A stretch of 44,770 nt of DNA. Source: Reyranella sp. GTDB taxonomy: Bacteria > Pseudomonadota > Alphaproteobacteria > Reyranellales > Reyranellaceae. Both the position numbers and the translations under genes were made by a program. The notes beneath the pieces are model-generated. The model was not told the origin of the DNA. It was given only the letters and a program-made list of their open reading frames with translations, and made no database searches. The stretch spans positions 1 to 44,770 of the forward strand of contig JALHMO010000039.1 of assembly GCA_022844015.1 (NCBI GenBank). Reading direction: 5' to 3'. Positions 8,831 through 18,300 of the stretch are shown piece after piece (the first letter of the stretch is position 1; each line of letters begins with the position of its first letter).

Positions 8831-9817
8831 ATGAGCGCCACCGAGAGCATCCCCGTCATCGACCTCGGCCCCTATCTGGCGGGCCAGCCGGGAGCGATGG
8901 AGGCTGCGGCAGCGGAGCTTCGCTTCGCGCTGACCGAGATCGGCTTCTACTTCATCGTCAATCACGGCGTGCCGCCGGAGCAGGTTCGCGACGCCTTCCG
9001 GCAGGCGGCGCGCTTTCACGCCCAGCCGATCGAGCGGAAGATGGAAATCCGCATCGACCGGCATAATGTCGGCTACCTGCCGCTGCGCGGCGACACGCTG
9101 CGCACCTCGACCGTGCAGAAGGTGACGCGGGCCAACTTCAACGAGGCGCTGTTCATCGCCCGCGACCTGCCACCCGACCATCCCGATGCGCGGATCGATC
9201 GCCGCTTCCGCAGTGTCAATCAATGGCCCGCCAACCTGCCGGGCTTCCGCGAGAGCGTCGCCGGCTACTGCGACACCATGGAGCGGCTGGTGCTGAGGCT
9301 GGTGCCGCTCTACGCCCGCGCCCTCGGCCTGCCGGCGGCCTGGTTCGACGGACCGTTCCGCGACTGCCAGTACAAGCTCAGGATGACCCACTATCCGCAC
9401 CAGGATGCAGCGGTCGACGACGATTTCGGCATCGCCCCGCACACCGACACGAGCTTTCTCACGCTGCTGGCACCCAACGAGGTGCCCGGCCTCTCCATCC
9501 GCACCCAGAGCGGCAAGTGGATCGACGCCCCCGCCCTGCCCGACGCTTACGTCGTCAACGGCGGGCAGTTCCTGCAGCGCTGGACCAACGACTTTTTCCT
9601 GGCGACGCCGCATCGCGCCATCAACCGCAGCGGCGGCGAGCGCTATGCCCTGGCCTTCTTCTGCGACAGCAACATCGACTGGCCGGTCGCCGCCGTGCCG
9701 ACCACCGTCGGCCCGGACAAGCCGCCCAAGTACCCGACGACCTGGTACACCGACTACATGGTCCAGTATCAGAAGCGGACCTACGACCTGCTGGCCGACC
9801 AGCAGGCGGCCGAATGA
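8831..9817 (+). CDS. Isopenicillin-N-synthase-like Fe(II)/2OG oxygenase, copy 2
   Basis: The 328-residue paralogue of the preceding gene shares long identical blocks such as EIGFYFIVNHGVP, GYLPLRG, MTHYPHQ and VNGGQFLQRWTNDFFLA. The iron ligands are conserved in APHTDTSF and TPHRAINRSGG, again with GERYA in place of RxS. A GGAGGGAGG ribosome site precedes ATG 8831. Differences are concentrated in the stretch around residues 45-75 and near the C-terminus, suggesting altered substrate preference or a second step on the same molecule. The 3' end lies 7 bp from the stop of the convergent MipA-like gene. Confidence 0.9.
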   Translation: MSATESIPVIDLGPYLAGQPGAMEAAAAELRFALTEIGFYFIVNHGVPPEQVRDAFRQAARFHAQPIERKMEIRIDRHNVGYLPLRGDTLRTSTVQKVTRANFNEALFIARDLPPDHPDARIDRRFRSVNQWPANLPGFRESVAGYCDTMERLVLRLVPLYARALGLPAAWFDGPFRDCQYKLRMTHYPHQDAAVDDDFGIAPHTDTSFLTLLAPNEVPGLSIRTQSGKWIDAPALPDAYVVNGGQFLQRWTNDFFLATPHRAINRSGGERYALAFFCDSNIDWPVAAVPTTVGPDKPPKYPTTWYTDYMVQYQKRTYDLLADQQAAE

Positions 9818-9824
9818 GCGGCCA

Positions 9825-10652
9825 TCACCAGGAAAATCGCCAGGAAAACGCGGCCCCCAGGACGAGCTGGTTGCGTGATCCGGCGGGACCGCTTACCAGC
9901 GGCGAGTTGGCGGCGGTGTCGGCCAGGTAGTTGTAGGCGCCGAAGGCTACTGCGCTCAACCTGTCGTTCAGTCGCCACAGCGCGCTGGCGCCGACACCGA
10001 CACTGCGCAGTCCCGCGCCGGGATAATACTGGGCATAGCCCGAGGCCGCCGACTGCGTGGCATTTATCCCGAAGTAGGCCTGATTGAAGGTGGCGTCGGT
10101 GACCGACAGGCGCGGGCCGCCGGACAGGAACACGCTGTCGCTCAGCCTGATCTTGCCGTCGACCAGGGCGTCGAACACCAGGCCGTTGCTGCCACCCAGG
10201 CCACGTCTCAGCTCGACCTTGGCGGCGAGGAACGGCAGGTCGTAGCGCAGGAAGCCGCCGCCCTCGATCGTGAACGGCACGAAGCCCGTGCCGAACAGCC
10301 CCGGACCGTCCCATTCGTAACGAGGAAAGCGATAGCGCAGGATCGGGCCGGCCTTGAATCCGTCGAGATCGAGCAGCGTCGCGCCCACGCCATCGCGCGC
10401 CGAGATGAAGATCTTGTCGCGCCGATAGCGCAGATCGAGGTTGGGGACCGGCAAGACGCGATAGTAGGCACTGCCTTCGAACCAGGGCGCCATGACGACG
10501 CCTGGCCCGATGTCGAAGGTCCAGTCCTTGGGCGGAGGACCGCTCGGCTCGCTGCCGATGCTCGTCGGTTGGGCGCGTGCAGATCCCGAGTGCTGGCCGA
10601 GAACCGTCACGCACAGTGCGATTACAAGCCACGAACGCCACAGACTGCCCAC
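9825..10652 (-). CDS. MipA/OmpV-family outer membrane protein
   Basis: I place the start at GTG 10652, which has AGGGGAG nine bases upstream and opens a normal signal peptide (MGSLWRSWLVIALCVTVLG, cleavage near ARAQ). An in-frame extension to 10766 lacks such features. The mature protein has alternating beta-strand segments and family pieces such as GPGVVMAPWFEGS, RVLPVPNLDLRYR, GPRLSV and YYPGAGLRSVGVGA, and ends in an aromatic residue (SWRFSW) as outer-membrane barrels do. MipA was described as scaffolding for murein enzymes, but most family members are uncharacterised porin-like barrels. It is on the same strand as terC, 127 bp downstream of it. Confidence 0.85.
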   Translation of the reverse strand: MGSLWRSWLVIALCVTVLGQHSGSARAQPTSIGSEPSGPPPKDWTFDIGPGVVMAPWFEGSAYYRVLPVPNLDLRYRRDKIFISARDGVGATLLDLDGFKAGPILRYRFPRYEWDGPGLFGTGFVPFTIEGGGFLRYDLPFLAAKVELRRGLGGSNGLVFDALVDGKIRLSDSVFLSGGPRLSVTDATFNQAYFGINATQSAASGYAQYYPGAGLRSVGVGASALWRLNDRLSAVAFGAYNYLADTAANSPLVSGPAGSRNQLVLGAAFSWRFSW

Positions 10653-10779
10653 TGATCGCAACTCCCCTGTTGAACGACTATGTACGCAGGCCGGCGACTG
10701 GCGGATCACGGGTCTCACCACTGCGCCGACTCGAGCCGGCGCCGGCTCGAACGATCGGCCGGCCACCGGCCGCTTCGAG

Positions 10780-11760
10780 TCAGCTCGTCGCCGGTCGCCG
10801 CGTCTTCCACAGCGAGACCAGTACGCCCCCCAGGATGAGCGACACCGTCACGCCGAGCGAGATCGCAGGGTCGAGCTTGCCGACGATCTGGTTCCAGAAG
10901 ATCTTGGCGCCGATGAACACCAGCACCAGCGCCAGGGCGTACTTCAGGTACTCGAAGCGGTGAAGCATGGCGGCGAGCGCAAAGTAGAGCGCACGCAAGC
11001 CGAGGATCGCCATGATGTTGGCCGTGAAGACGATGTAGGTGTCGGTGGTGACGGCAAAGATCGCTGGCACCGAATCGACGGCGAAGACGAAGTCGGCGAT
11101 GTTGATGACGACCAAGGCGAGGAACAGCGGCGTGGCGCAGAGCAGCGGCCGGCCGGTCTTCGGATCTGGCATGCGGACGAAGAACCGAGCGCCGTGCTGC
11201 TCCGGCGAGACCCTGAGGCGCCGCGACAGGATGCGCACCACCGGATTCTTCGACACGTCATGCTCGCTCTCGCCCATGACCAGCATCTTGATCCCGGTAC
11301 CGATCAGGAAGGCGCCGAACAGGTAGAGCACCCACTCGTAGCGTTCGACCAGCGCCGCACCGGCGGCGATCATGATGCCGCGCAGCACCAGCACCGCCAG
11401 GATGCCCCACAGCAGCGCACGATATTGGAACCGTGCGGGAATGGCGAAGTAGCCGAAGATCAGCGAGATCACGAAGACGTTGTCGATCGACAGCGCCTTC
11501 TCGATGGCGTAGCCGGTGAGATACTCCATGGCCGAGCTCGCCCCCATCGACCACCACACCCAGGCGCCGAACGCCAGCGCCACCATGATGTAGAACACCG
11601 AGAGCTTCAGGCTCTCGGCGATGCCCAGCTCGCGGTCGTGCCGATTGAGGATGCCGAGATCGAAGGCGAGCAACAGGGCAACGATGCCCAGGAAGACGAG
11701 CCACAGCCAAGCCGGCTCACCCAGCAAGTCGCTGGCGAGAATTTCCGTGAGGAGTTCCAT
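10780..11760 (-). CDS. TerC-family integral membrane protein
   Basis: The protein (326 residues from ATG 11760; a GTG at 11772 is also possible) has about nine transmembrane helices. It carries the conserved TerC/Alx motifs SIDNVFVISLIF and INIADFVFAVDSVPA, with acidic residues in the membrane thought to bind metal. Relatives Alx and TerC export manganese or support protein metallation during secretion. No manganese riboswitch could be seen upstream, because the gene is only 18 bp behind the universal stress gene and is probably read as part of that operon. Confidence 0.92.
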   Translation of the reverse strand: MELLTEILASDLLGEPAWLWLVFLGIVALLLAFDLGILNRHDRELGIAESLKLSVFYIMVALAFGAWVWWSMGASSAMEYLTGYAIEKALSIDNVFVISLIFGYFAIPARFQYRALLWGILAVLVLRGIMIAAGAALVERYEWVLYLFGAFLIGTGIKMLVMGESEHDVSKNPVVRILSRRLRVSPEQHGARFFVRMPDPKTGRPLLCATPLFLALVVINIADFVFAVDSVPAIFAVTTDTYIVFTANIMAILGLRALYFALAAMLHRFEYLKYALALVLVFIGAKIFWNQIVGKLDPAISLGVTVSLILGGVLVSLWKTRRPATS

Positions 11761-11778
11761 GCTGTCCGCCACCGAGCG

Positions 11779-12627
11779 TCAGTGCGAAAGAAACACAGGC
11801 AGCGACGGGCCGGCAACGATGGTCTCGGTCGCGCCGCCCAAGACGAAGTCGCGGACGCGCGAGTGGCCGTAGGCACCCATCACAAGGAGATCCAACCGAT
11901 GCGCGGCTGCGTAGTTGTCCAGCGCTCGCCCGATCGGGCGACCGGCTGCTTCCTCCTGCTCGACCACGACGTCGATACCGTGGCGCCCGAGATGGCGAGC
12001 CAGCTCGCCGCCCGCGCGCCCAGCGTCGATCGTCTTGTCCCCGGTGATCGTCACCACGCGCACCGTCTTGGCGCGCTGCAGGATCGGCATTGCATCGGCC
12101 ACCGCGCGCGCAGCCGGTCGGCTCCCGTCCCAGGCGATACCTACCATCCCCAGCGCGACTGCCCGAACGGCCTCGCCAGTCTCCGGATAGACAATGACAG
12201 GCCGTCCAGAGTCGAAGATAACCTGCTCGGCGATGTACTGCTGAAGCCCGGCCCCGCGGCCGAGTGGGATCAAGGCAACATCGTGCGTTCGTGCCCACTC
12301 GGCAGCAACGGCGGGCTGGCGAGAACTCGTGCAGACCTCGACGATCTTGCGCCAGGTCACGCCGCGCGCCCTCGCCGCCGCATCGACGGCTTCGATCGCG
12401 CGCCGAGCGTTCGCGGCGCTCTTCCGCCGCTCCGTCTCCGCCATGCCTGGCAGGTCGAGCACCAAGTTGGCCAGAACATTGACAGCGCGCGGCATCTCCA
12501 GCTCCAAGCTCAATACAGAGAGCGCGCCACTCCACAGACCCGCAAAGTCGAGGGCAAGCTCGATCGCCGCCGACGGCGTCGGATCGGGATAGCTGCGAAC
12601 GGGCAGCAGGATGTCCTTGAAGGTCAC
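11779..12627 (-). CDS. Tandem-domain universal stress protein (UspA family)
   Basis: The reading frame is open far upstream, but homology begins at FKDILLPVRSYPDP, so I use GTG 12627 (282 residues). Two Usp domains are present. The second ends with LVMGAYGHSRVRDFVLGGATE, matching the ATP-binding G-x2-G-x9-G-(S/T) pattern (with Ala-Thr at the end), while the first lacks a clean version. These proteins bind ATP or act as stress-responsive modulators in the cytoplasm. The start lies 8 bp after the stop of a small DUF465-like gene and the stop is 18 bp ahead of terC, giving an operon DUF465-usp-terC. Confidence 0.88.
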   Translation of the reverse strand: MTFKDILLPVRSYPDPTPSAAIELALDFAGLWSGALSVLSLELEMPRAVNVLANLVLDLPGMAETERRKSAANARRAIEAVDAAARARGVTWRKIVEVCTSSRQPAVAAEWARTHDVALIPLGRGAGLQQYIAEQVIFDSGRPVIVYPETGEAVRAVALGMVGIAWDGSRPAARAVADAMPILQRAKTVRVVTITGDKTIDAGRAGGELARHLGRHGIDVVVEQEEAAGRPIGRALDNYAAAHRLDLLVMGAYGHSRVRDFVLGGATETIVAGPSLPVFLSH

Positions 12628-12635
12628 GGCGCCGC

Positions 12636-12836
12636 TCAGGCTGTCGCTACCTGCGTGCTTCCAGCCCGGCACGTTGAGGTCAGCAGGAGGTCCCGCAATC
12701 GATCCCTCAGCCGCAAACGCAACAGCTTCATGCGCAATAGCGCGACCGGGTTGGGCTTTTCCCGACCCTGCTCGCGCTCGATCCTGACCTGCAGCTCGGC
12801 GACGTTGAGCAGAAGAGTGTTGATGCGACGGTACAT
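12636..12836 (-). CDS. Small DUF465/YdcH-like coiled-coil protein
   Basis: The 66-residue product is rich in Leu, Arg and Glu and is predicted helical. The pattern LQVRIEREQG...NPVALLRMKLLRLRLRDRLRDLL resembles the LxxRxxELDxxI-x-RLKxxKLxLKDxI layout of DUF465 (YdcH) proteins. Its function is unknown. The ATG at 12836 follows GTGAGGCC. It is the first gene of the usp-terC unit, 8 bp upstream of usp. Similarity is by pattern only, so the family assignment is tentative, but the gene itself is well supported by position. Confidence 0.55.
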   Translation of the reverse strand: MYRRINTLLLNVAELQVRIEREQGREKPNPVALLRMKLLRLRLRDRLRDLLLTSTCRAGSTQVATA

Positions 12837-13171
12837 GTCGTGGCCTCACTTGCGTTGTGGAGGCACACCCGATTTCGTCGATGGTCCGACACCGGGCGTG
12901 CCCGATGCGGTCCGACATCGCGATGCAGAGCATCGCCAGAGGGACCCGTCCCGCGATCTTGAACCGGTAGATGGTGACGCCCGGTGATCCGTCAAGAGGG
13001 TATCAATCGCATTCGACAGATGGGCCGGCGCAGGCGATCTCTCGACCTTGCCCGTTCGGTCTCGACACTGCGCGCCTCGGGACGGCCCAGACCCCTTCGT
13101 GACAATCGACAACACGCCCCTCCTGCTCTCAATGCGGCAGGGCGTGGGAAAGGACGGCTTCCCTAGCTAGA
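12837..13171. other. 335-bp gap without a supported gene
   Basis: This stretch lies between the end of the lysR gene and the start of the DUF465-usp-terC operon, both on the minus strand. Short open frames exist on both strands but show no family resemblance or good ribosome site. It probably contains the promoter of the stress operon. A weak hairpin GGGAA/TTCCC lies near 13146-13163, before the lysR stop. Confidence 0.4.
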
Positions 13172-14044
13172 CTAGATCTCGCCGAGGTTCTCCAGCGAAC
13201 GCACCATGTGGTCGTGCAGGCGACGAGCCGGCGTCGACAGCCGACGTGCAGCGAGCAGCGCAATCTCGGTGTCGTGAAGATCAGGCAAACCCGAGCGGCG
13301 TTCGATGGCCACGAGGCCGGCGGGCACCATGTCCTTGGGTAGCACCGTGACACCCAGCCCCGCCTTCACTGCGGCGTGCTGGCCGGCGAGTGAGGCGCAA
13401 CTGTAGGCGACGCGCCAGGGCCGCTGAGCGCGGCTCAGCGAGTCTGTCGCGCGCTTGCGATAAACGCAAGGCGGCGGCGAGACCACCAGTGGCAGGGGGC
13501 CGTCCGACGGCACTTCGAGTTGCTCGGCTGCGACCCAGACCAGCGGCTCGCGCCACACCCGCACGCCACGGTCCGAGCGCTCCGGCTCTCGCTTGACGAG
13601 AACCAAGTCGAAGTCGCCCTCACGAAAGCGTCCCATCAAGTTGAGGGTCAGGTCGCAGGTGACTTCGAGCTGAACGGCTCGATAGGCATTGGCGAAGCGA
13701 GCCAGCACCTGCGATAGATGGGTAGTGGCGAAGTCCTCTGGCGTGCCAAGCCGCACGCTCCCGGCGAGCAAGGGCTCGTCGAGGCTCGCAACCATCCGAT
13801 CGTTCAGCTCTAGCATCTGTCGAGCATGCCCGAGCAAAGCCTCGCCCGCGGCGGTCAGCACTACGCGTCGCGCGCCCCTCTCGAGAAGCCGCCGGCCGAG
13901 CCCGTCCTCCAGTCGCTTGATCTGCAGGCTGACGGTCGACTGGCGACGCAACAACGCGTCAGCCGCCAATGTGAAGCTGCCGAGCTCTGCCACGCTCGAG
14001 AAGGCACGCAGCAGATCGATGTCGAGATTGTGTAGCCGGGGCAT
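13172..14044 (-). CDS. LysR-family transcriptional regulator
   Basis: The start is ATG 14044 (MPRLHNLDIDLLRAFSSVAE), because the family alignment begins there. The product is 290 residues. The N-terminal winged helix-turn-helix is clear (GSFTLAADALLRRQSTVSLQ, then IKRLEDGLGRRLLERGARRVVLTAAGEALL), followed by a periplasmic-binding-like effector domain. It is divergent from the RND/SbtA operon at 14220, the classic LysR arrangement, and probably controls that operon and itself. The effector is unknown. LysR regulators control SbtA-type bicarbonate transporters in cyanobacteria, but that parallel is only suggestive here. Confidence 0.9.
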   Translation of the reverse strand: MPRLHNLDIDLLRAFSSVAELGSFTLAADALLRRQSTVSLQIKRLEDGLGRRLLERGARRVVLTAAGEALLGHARQMLELNDRMVASLDEPLLAGSVRLGTPEDFATTHLSQVLARFANAYRAVQLEVTCDLTLNLMGRFREGDFDLVLVKREPERSDRGVRVWREPLVWVAAEQLEVPSDGPLPLVVSPPPCVYRKRATDSLSRAQRPWRVAYSCASLAGQHAAVKAGLGVTVLPKDMVPAGLVAIERRSGLPDLHDTEIALLAARRLSTPARRLHDHMVRSLENLGEI

Positions 14045-14219
14045 TTCGGTGTCATCAATTTTGTAAATGCATTCTTCACTAACTATCAATTTTCTCAACG
14101 ATCGGCCAGGACTTATCTGGGTGGTGCAACGCATGGCTTCCGGGCCCCTCTGGCGAGATCGCAGACGATCTCGCGATGTCGGAACCAGTCATACGGTCGA
14201 TGATCAACAGAGAGGGCTC
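14045..14219. promoter_or_regulatory. Divergent lysR / RND-operon control region
   Basis: The 175 bp between the divergent starts begins with an AT-rich block, unusual here. It contains two direct copies of ATCAATTTT (14054-14062 and 14085-14093), 31 bp or about three helical turns apart. Further along is a perfect palindrome GCGAGATCG-CAGA-CGATCTCGC (14153-14174). These are candidate LysR binding sites or, for the palindrome, a 5' untranslated hairpin. Which one is used cannot be told from sequence. Confidence 0.45.
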
Positions 14220-15368
14220 ATGCCTTACGTCGTTCCGAGGCTTCTTGTCGCGCCGCTTGCTCTGGGCGCGACGCTGATGGCTGCCGCGGCGCCGCTGGGC
14301 GCACAGCCGGCGGCCAAGCCTGTCGCCCCGATCAGCCGCGACATTCCACTCGACGAGCCGGCCCTGCGGGCGGCCGGCATCTCCTTCTTGCCGATCGAGC
14401 GCGAGCGCGGTGCCACCGACCTCGTCTTCCCGGGCACAGTGGTGGTGCCGCCACCGCAGCTCCTGGTGGTCGCCGCCCCTGTCGAGGGCCTGATCGAGGC
14501 TGTCGAGGTGGCGCCCGACGAGGTGGTGTCGGTGGGCCAGACCATCATCCGCATGCGCTCGCCCGAGCTCGTGCAGGCGCAGCGCGAGTTCATCGCCGCC
14601 GACGCCAACGCCTCGCTGGCGCGCGACCGGCTCAGCCGTGCCGAGCAGGTGTTCGCCGCGCGTGCCCTGCCCGAGCGCGACCTGCGGGTCGTCGAGAACG
14701 AGGCCAAGACCACGTCCTACAAGGCCGACGAGACGCGCCACGTGCTCACTCTGATGGGCATGACGGAGCAGGAAGTCGAGACGCTGCAGCGCACGCGCGC
14801 GTTCTCGGCGACGATCGCCATCACCGCCCCCAAGGCGGGCGTCGTGCTGGCCCGCCACACCAGCCCGGGCGCGCGCGTGGCGCAAGCCGAGCCGTTGTTC
14901 ACCATCGCCCGGCTCGAGCCTCTGTGGGTCAACATCCAGGTGCCGTCGTCGCGGCTTCGCTCGATCGAGGTCGGCTCGCGCGTGTCGCTGGTCGGCCATG
15001 ATGTCGGCGGGGACATCATCCGCATCGGCCGCAGCATCGATCCGGCGACGCAATCCGTGACTGCGGTGGCCCAGATCGACACCGACGGCGGCAGCGTGCG
15101 ACCGGGACTCGCTGTCACCGCACGCGTGCGCATCGACCGGAACGGCGTGGCGCAGTGGGTGGTGCCGTCGGCGTCGGTGGTACGCCATCGCGATCAGTCA
15201 TGGGTCTTCGTGCGAACGCCGACCGGCGTGCGCGCCACGCCCGTGCAAGTGCTCGGCGAGAATGCGCGCGACGCCTCGATCCGCGCCGATCTCGAGGCCG
15301 ACGACAAGATCGCCAGCCGCGGCATCATCCCGCTGCTCGCCGAGCTCGCCCGGGCCGACTCGGAGTAG
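14220..15368 (+). CDS. RND efflux periplasmic adaptor (CusB/CzcB-like)
   Basis: I use ATG 14220 (AGAGAGGG upstream), which opens a signal peptide MPYVVPRLLVAPLALGATLM ending near LGAQ. The product is 382 residues. The membrane-fusion layout is visible: lipoyl half-motif VVAAPVEGLIEAVEVAPDEVV, a helical hairpin (residues about 115-190), second lipoyl half ITAPKAGVVLARHTSPGARV, then beta-barrel and proximal domains. It should link the inner-membrane pump to an outer-membrane channel. The stop is 4 bp before the pump gene start. No outer membrane factor gene is present in this operon. Confidence 0.9.
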   Translation: MPYVVPRLLVAPLALGATLMAAAAPLGAQPAAKPVAPISRDIPLDEPALRAAGISFLPIERERGATDLVFPGTVVVPPPQLLVVAAPVEGLIEAVEVAPDEVVSVGQTIIRMRSPELVQAQREFIAADANASLARDRLSRAEQVFAARALPERDLRVVENEAKTTSYKADETRHVLTLMGMTEQEVETLQRTRAFSATIAITAPKAGVVLARHTSPGARVAQAEPLFTIARLEPLWVNIQVPSSRLRSIEVGSRVSLVGHDVGGDIIRIGRSIDPATQSVTAVAQIDTDGGSVRPGLAVTARVRIDRNGVAQWVVPSASVVRHRDQSWVFVRTPTGVRATPVQVLGENARDASIRADLEADDKIASRGIIPLLAELARADSE

Positions 15369-15372
15369 CGTC

Positions 15373-18300
15373 ATGCTCGCCAACCTGATCGGCGTGGCGC
15401 TGCGCCAGCGCCTGCTGGTGCTAATCGCCGCGCTCGGGCTCGCGGCGTGGGGCGCCACCGCCTACGAGAAGCTGCCGATCGACGCCTTCCCCGACGTGGC
15501 GCCGGTCCAGGTGCTGGTGTCGATGCGCGCGCCGGGCTTGCCGCCGGAGGAGCTCGAGAGGCGCGTCACCTGGCCGATCGAGATCGCCATGCGCGGTATC
15601 CCAGACCTCGCCAAAATGCGCTCGATCACTCGGTTTTCCGTGGCCCTGATGACTTTCGAGTTCGCGCCGGGCACCGATATCTTCTGGGCTCGCACCCAGG
15701 TCAACGAGCGCCTGCAGGAGGTGCGCGAGCAGTTGCCCGACGGAACGACCGGAGGGCTGGCGCCGATCGTCACGCCGCTCGCCGAGATGCTCATGTTCAC
15801 CATCGAGTCCGATCGGTTGAGCGGCGAGCAGAAGCGAACTCTGGTCGATTGGACTCTTCGGCCGGCGCTGCGCGGCGTGCCGGGGGTGGCCGATGTCAAC
15901 GTGCTGGGCGGCTATGTGCGGACCTTCGAGGTCGTGCCCTCGCCACCGGCCATGGCGGCGCGAGGCATCACCACGGAGATGCTGGAGGAGGTGCTGATCG
16001 CCAACAACCGCAACGACGGCGCAGGGCGCGTGCGGGCGGGCGAGGAGGCTGTGCTGGTGCGCGCCGAGGGTCGCATCCAGACCCTCGACGATGTGCGCGA
16101 GACAATCGTGGCGTCGGGCTCGACCGGCATCGTGCGGGTGAGCGACGTAGCCGACGTGCGTCACGGTGCGCTGCCGCGCAACGGCGTGGTGACGGTCGAC
16201 GGCGAAGGCGAGACGGTGTGGGCCCTGGTGCTCGGCCTGCGTGGCGCCAACGCGCGCACCGTGGTCGATGGCGCCAAGGCGCGCCTGGAGCAGCTTCGGC
16301 CGCAGCTTCCCGAAGGCGCCCGCATCGAGATCTTCTACGATCGCTCGGAGCTGATCGGGAAAGCGGTGTGGACGGTGCAGAAGGTGCTGCTGGAGGCGAT
16401 CGTGCTGGTCGTCGTCCTGCTGCTCCTCTTCCTGGGCAACCTGCGGGCCGCCGTCGTCGTGTCGCTGATCCTGCCGCTGTCGGTGCTGGCCACCTTCGGC
16501 ATCATGAAGTGGTTCGGCATGTCGGCCAACGTCATGTCGCTGGGCGGGCTCGCGATCGCGATCGGCTTGCTGGTCGACTGTGCCGTGGTCGTGGTCGAGA
16601 ACGTCGAGCATCGCCTCGCGACCGCCGGCAAGCCCGACCTGCGGGAGCGGCTGGGGCTCACGCTCGAGGCAACGCGCGAGGTGTCGCTGCCGCTCCTGTC
16701 TGGGGTGGCCATCATCGCCACCGTGTTCACGCCGCTGTTGTCGCTACAAGGCCTGGAGGGCCGCCTTTTCGCACCGGTCGCGCTCACCATCGGCTTTGCG
16801 CTCGGCGCCGCGCTGCTGCTGTCGATGACCGTGGTGCCGGTCCTGTCGGCCTACCTGCTGAAGGCCGGTATCGAGCACGAGCCCTGGCTGGTGCGCAAGC
16901 TGCACGGCTTTTACGACCCTCTGCTCGTCGCGGCGGTGAGCCGACCGGCCATCCTGGTCGTCGTCGCCGTGGCGGGAATCGTCGCTGCCGCCATGGTCTA
17001 TCCGCGAATCGGCAAGACCTTCATGCCGGTGATGGACGAGGGCACGCCCATCGTCACGATTCGCAAGCATCCGACGGTGTCGCTCGAGGAGACGGCGCAG
17101 ATCGACCTGCGTATCGAGCGCGCCCTGATGATCGCCATCCCGGAGATCCGGCGCATCATGGCGCGCGCCGGCGCCGACGAGCTAGGCATCGATCCCGTCG
17201 GCCTGAACGAGACCGACATGCTGATGGTGCTGACACCGAGGAGCACTTGGCGCGGGCCCGACACCACCTGGCTGATGGGCGAGGTGCGCAAGGTCTTGGC
17301 GAATATTCCCGGCGTCACCTTCGCCTTCTCGCAGCCGATCGACATGCGCGTGCAGGAGATGATCATCGGCGCGCGCGGCGACGTCGTGATCAAGGTGTTC
17401 GGCGAGGACATCGGCGAGCTGAATCGCATCGCCCGCGACGTCGCGGCGACCTTGCGCGAGGTGCCGGGCTCGGCCGATGTCTTCGCGCTGCGCAACTCGG
17501 GCATGAGGTACCTCACCGTCAAGATCGACCGCCTGCGTGCCGGCCGCTTCGGGTTGAATGCGACCCAGATCCAGGACGTACTGAGGGTCTGGGTCGATGG
17601 ACGGCAAATCGGCCTCGTCCTCGAAGGCAACGCACGCGTGCCGCTGGTGGTGCGCGGCGAGGAGCGGCTTCGACTGTCGGTGCACGATCTCGAACGAATC
17701 CCGATCGTGCTGCCCAACGGCGGCGTGGCCGAGCTCGGCCAAATCGCCGAGGTGCGTCAAGAGGATGGGCCGATCCAGGTCATCCGCGAGGACGGCCAGC
17801 GCTTCGCCAACGTGCTGACCAACGTGCGTGGCCGCGACCTGGTGGGCTTCGTCGACGACGCCAAGGCGGCGGTGGCCGCCAAGGTCGCGATGCCCAAGGG
17901 TTACGAGCTGGTCTGGGGCGGCCAGTTCGAGAACCAGCAACGTGCCTCGGCCCGCCTGGCGTTGGTGGTGCCGATCGCGCTCGCCTTCATTTTCCTGCTG
18001 TTGTTCCTGACCTTCGGCTCGCTGCGCCAGGCGATCCTCGTATTCTGCATCGTGCCCTTGGCCACCGTGGGCGGCGTCATCGCGCTGTGGGCCTCCGGCG
18101 AGTTCCTGTCGGTGCCGGCCTCGGTCGGCTTCATCGCCCTGATCGGCATCGCCGTCCTGAACGGCGTGGTGATGGTGACCTACATCAACCAGGTGGTGGG
18201 CGCGGGCGGGCAGAGCTTCCGCGACGCCGTGCTCGAGGGCGCGCGCCGCCGCCTGCGCCCCGTCACCCTCACCGCCTCCATCGCCGCTTTCGGCCTGGTG

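Noticed and set aside
11700..11800. Manganese (yybP-ykoY) riboswitch ahead of terC
   Set aside because: Only 18 bp separate terC from the upstream gene, too little for the riboswitch, and no matching motif was seen.
12846..13115. 89-codon minus-strand frame in the gap before the stress operon
   Set aside because: No ribosome site or family resemblance; Ser/Arg/Thr-rich composition typical of chance frames.
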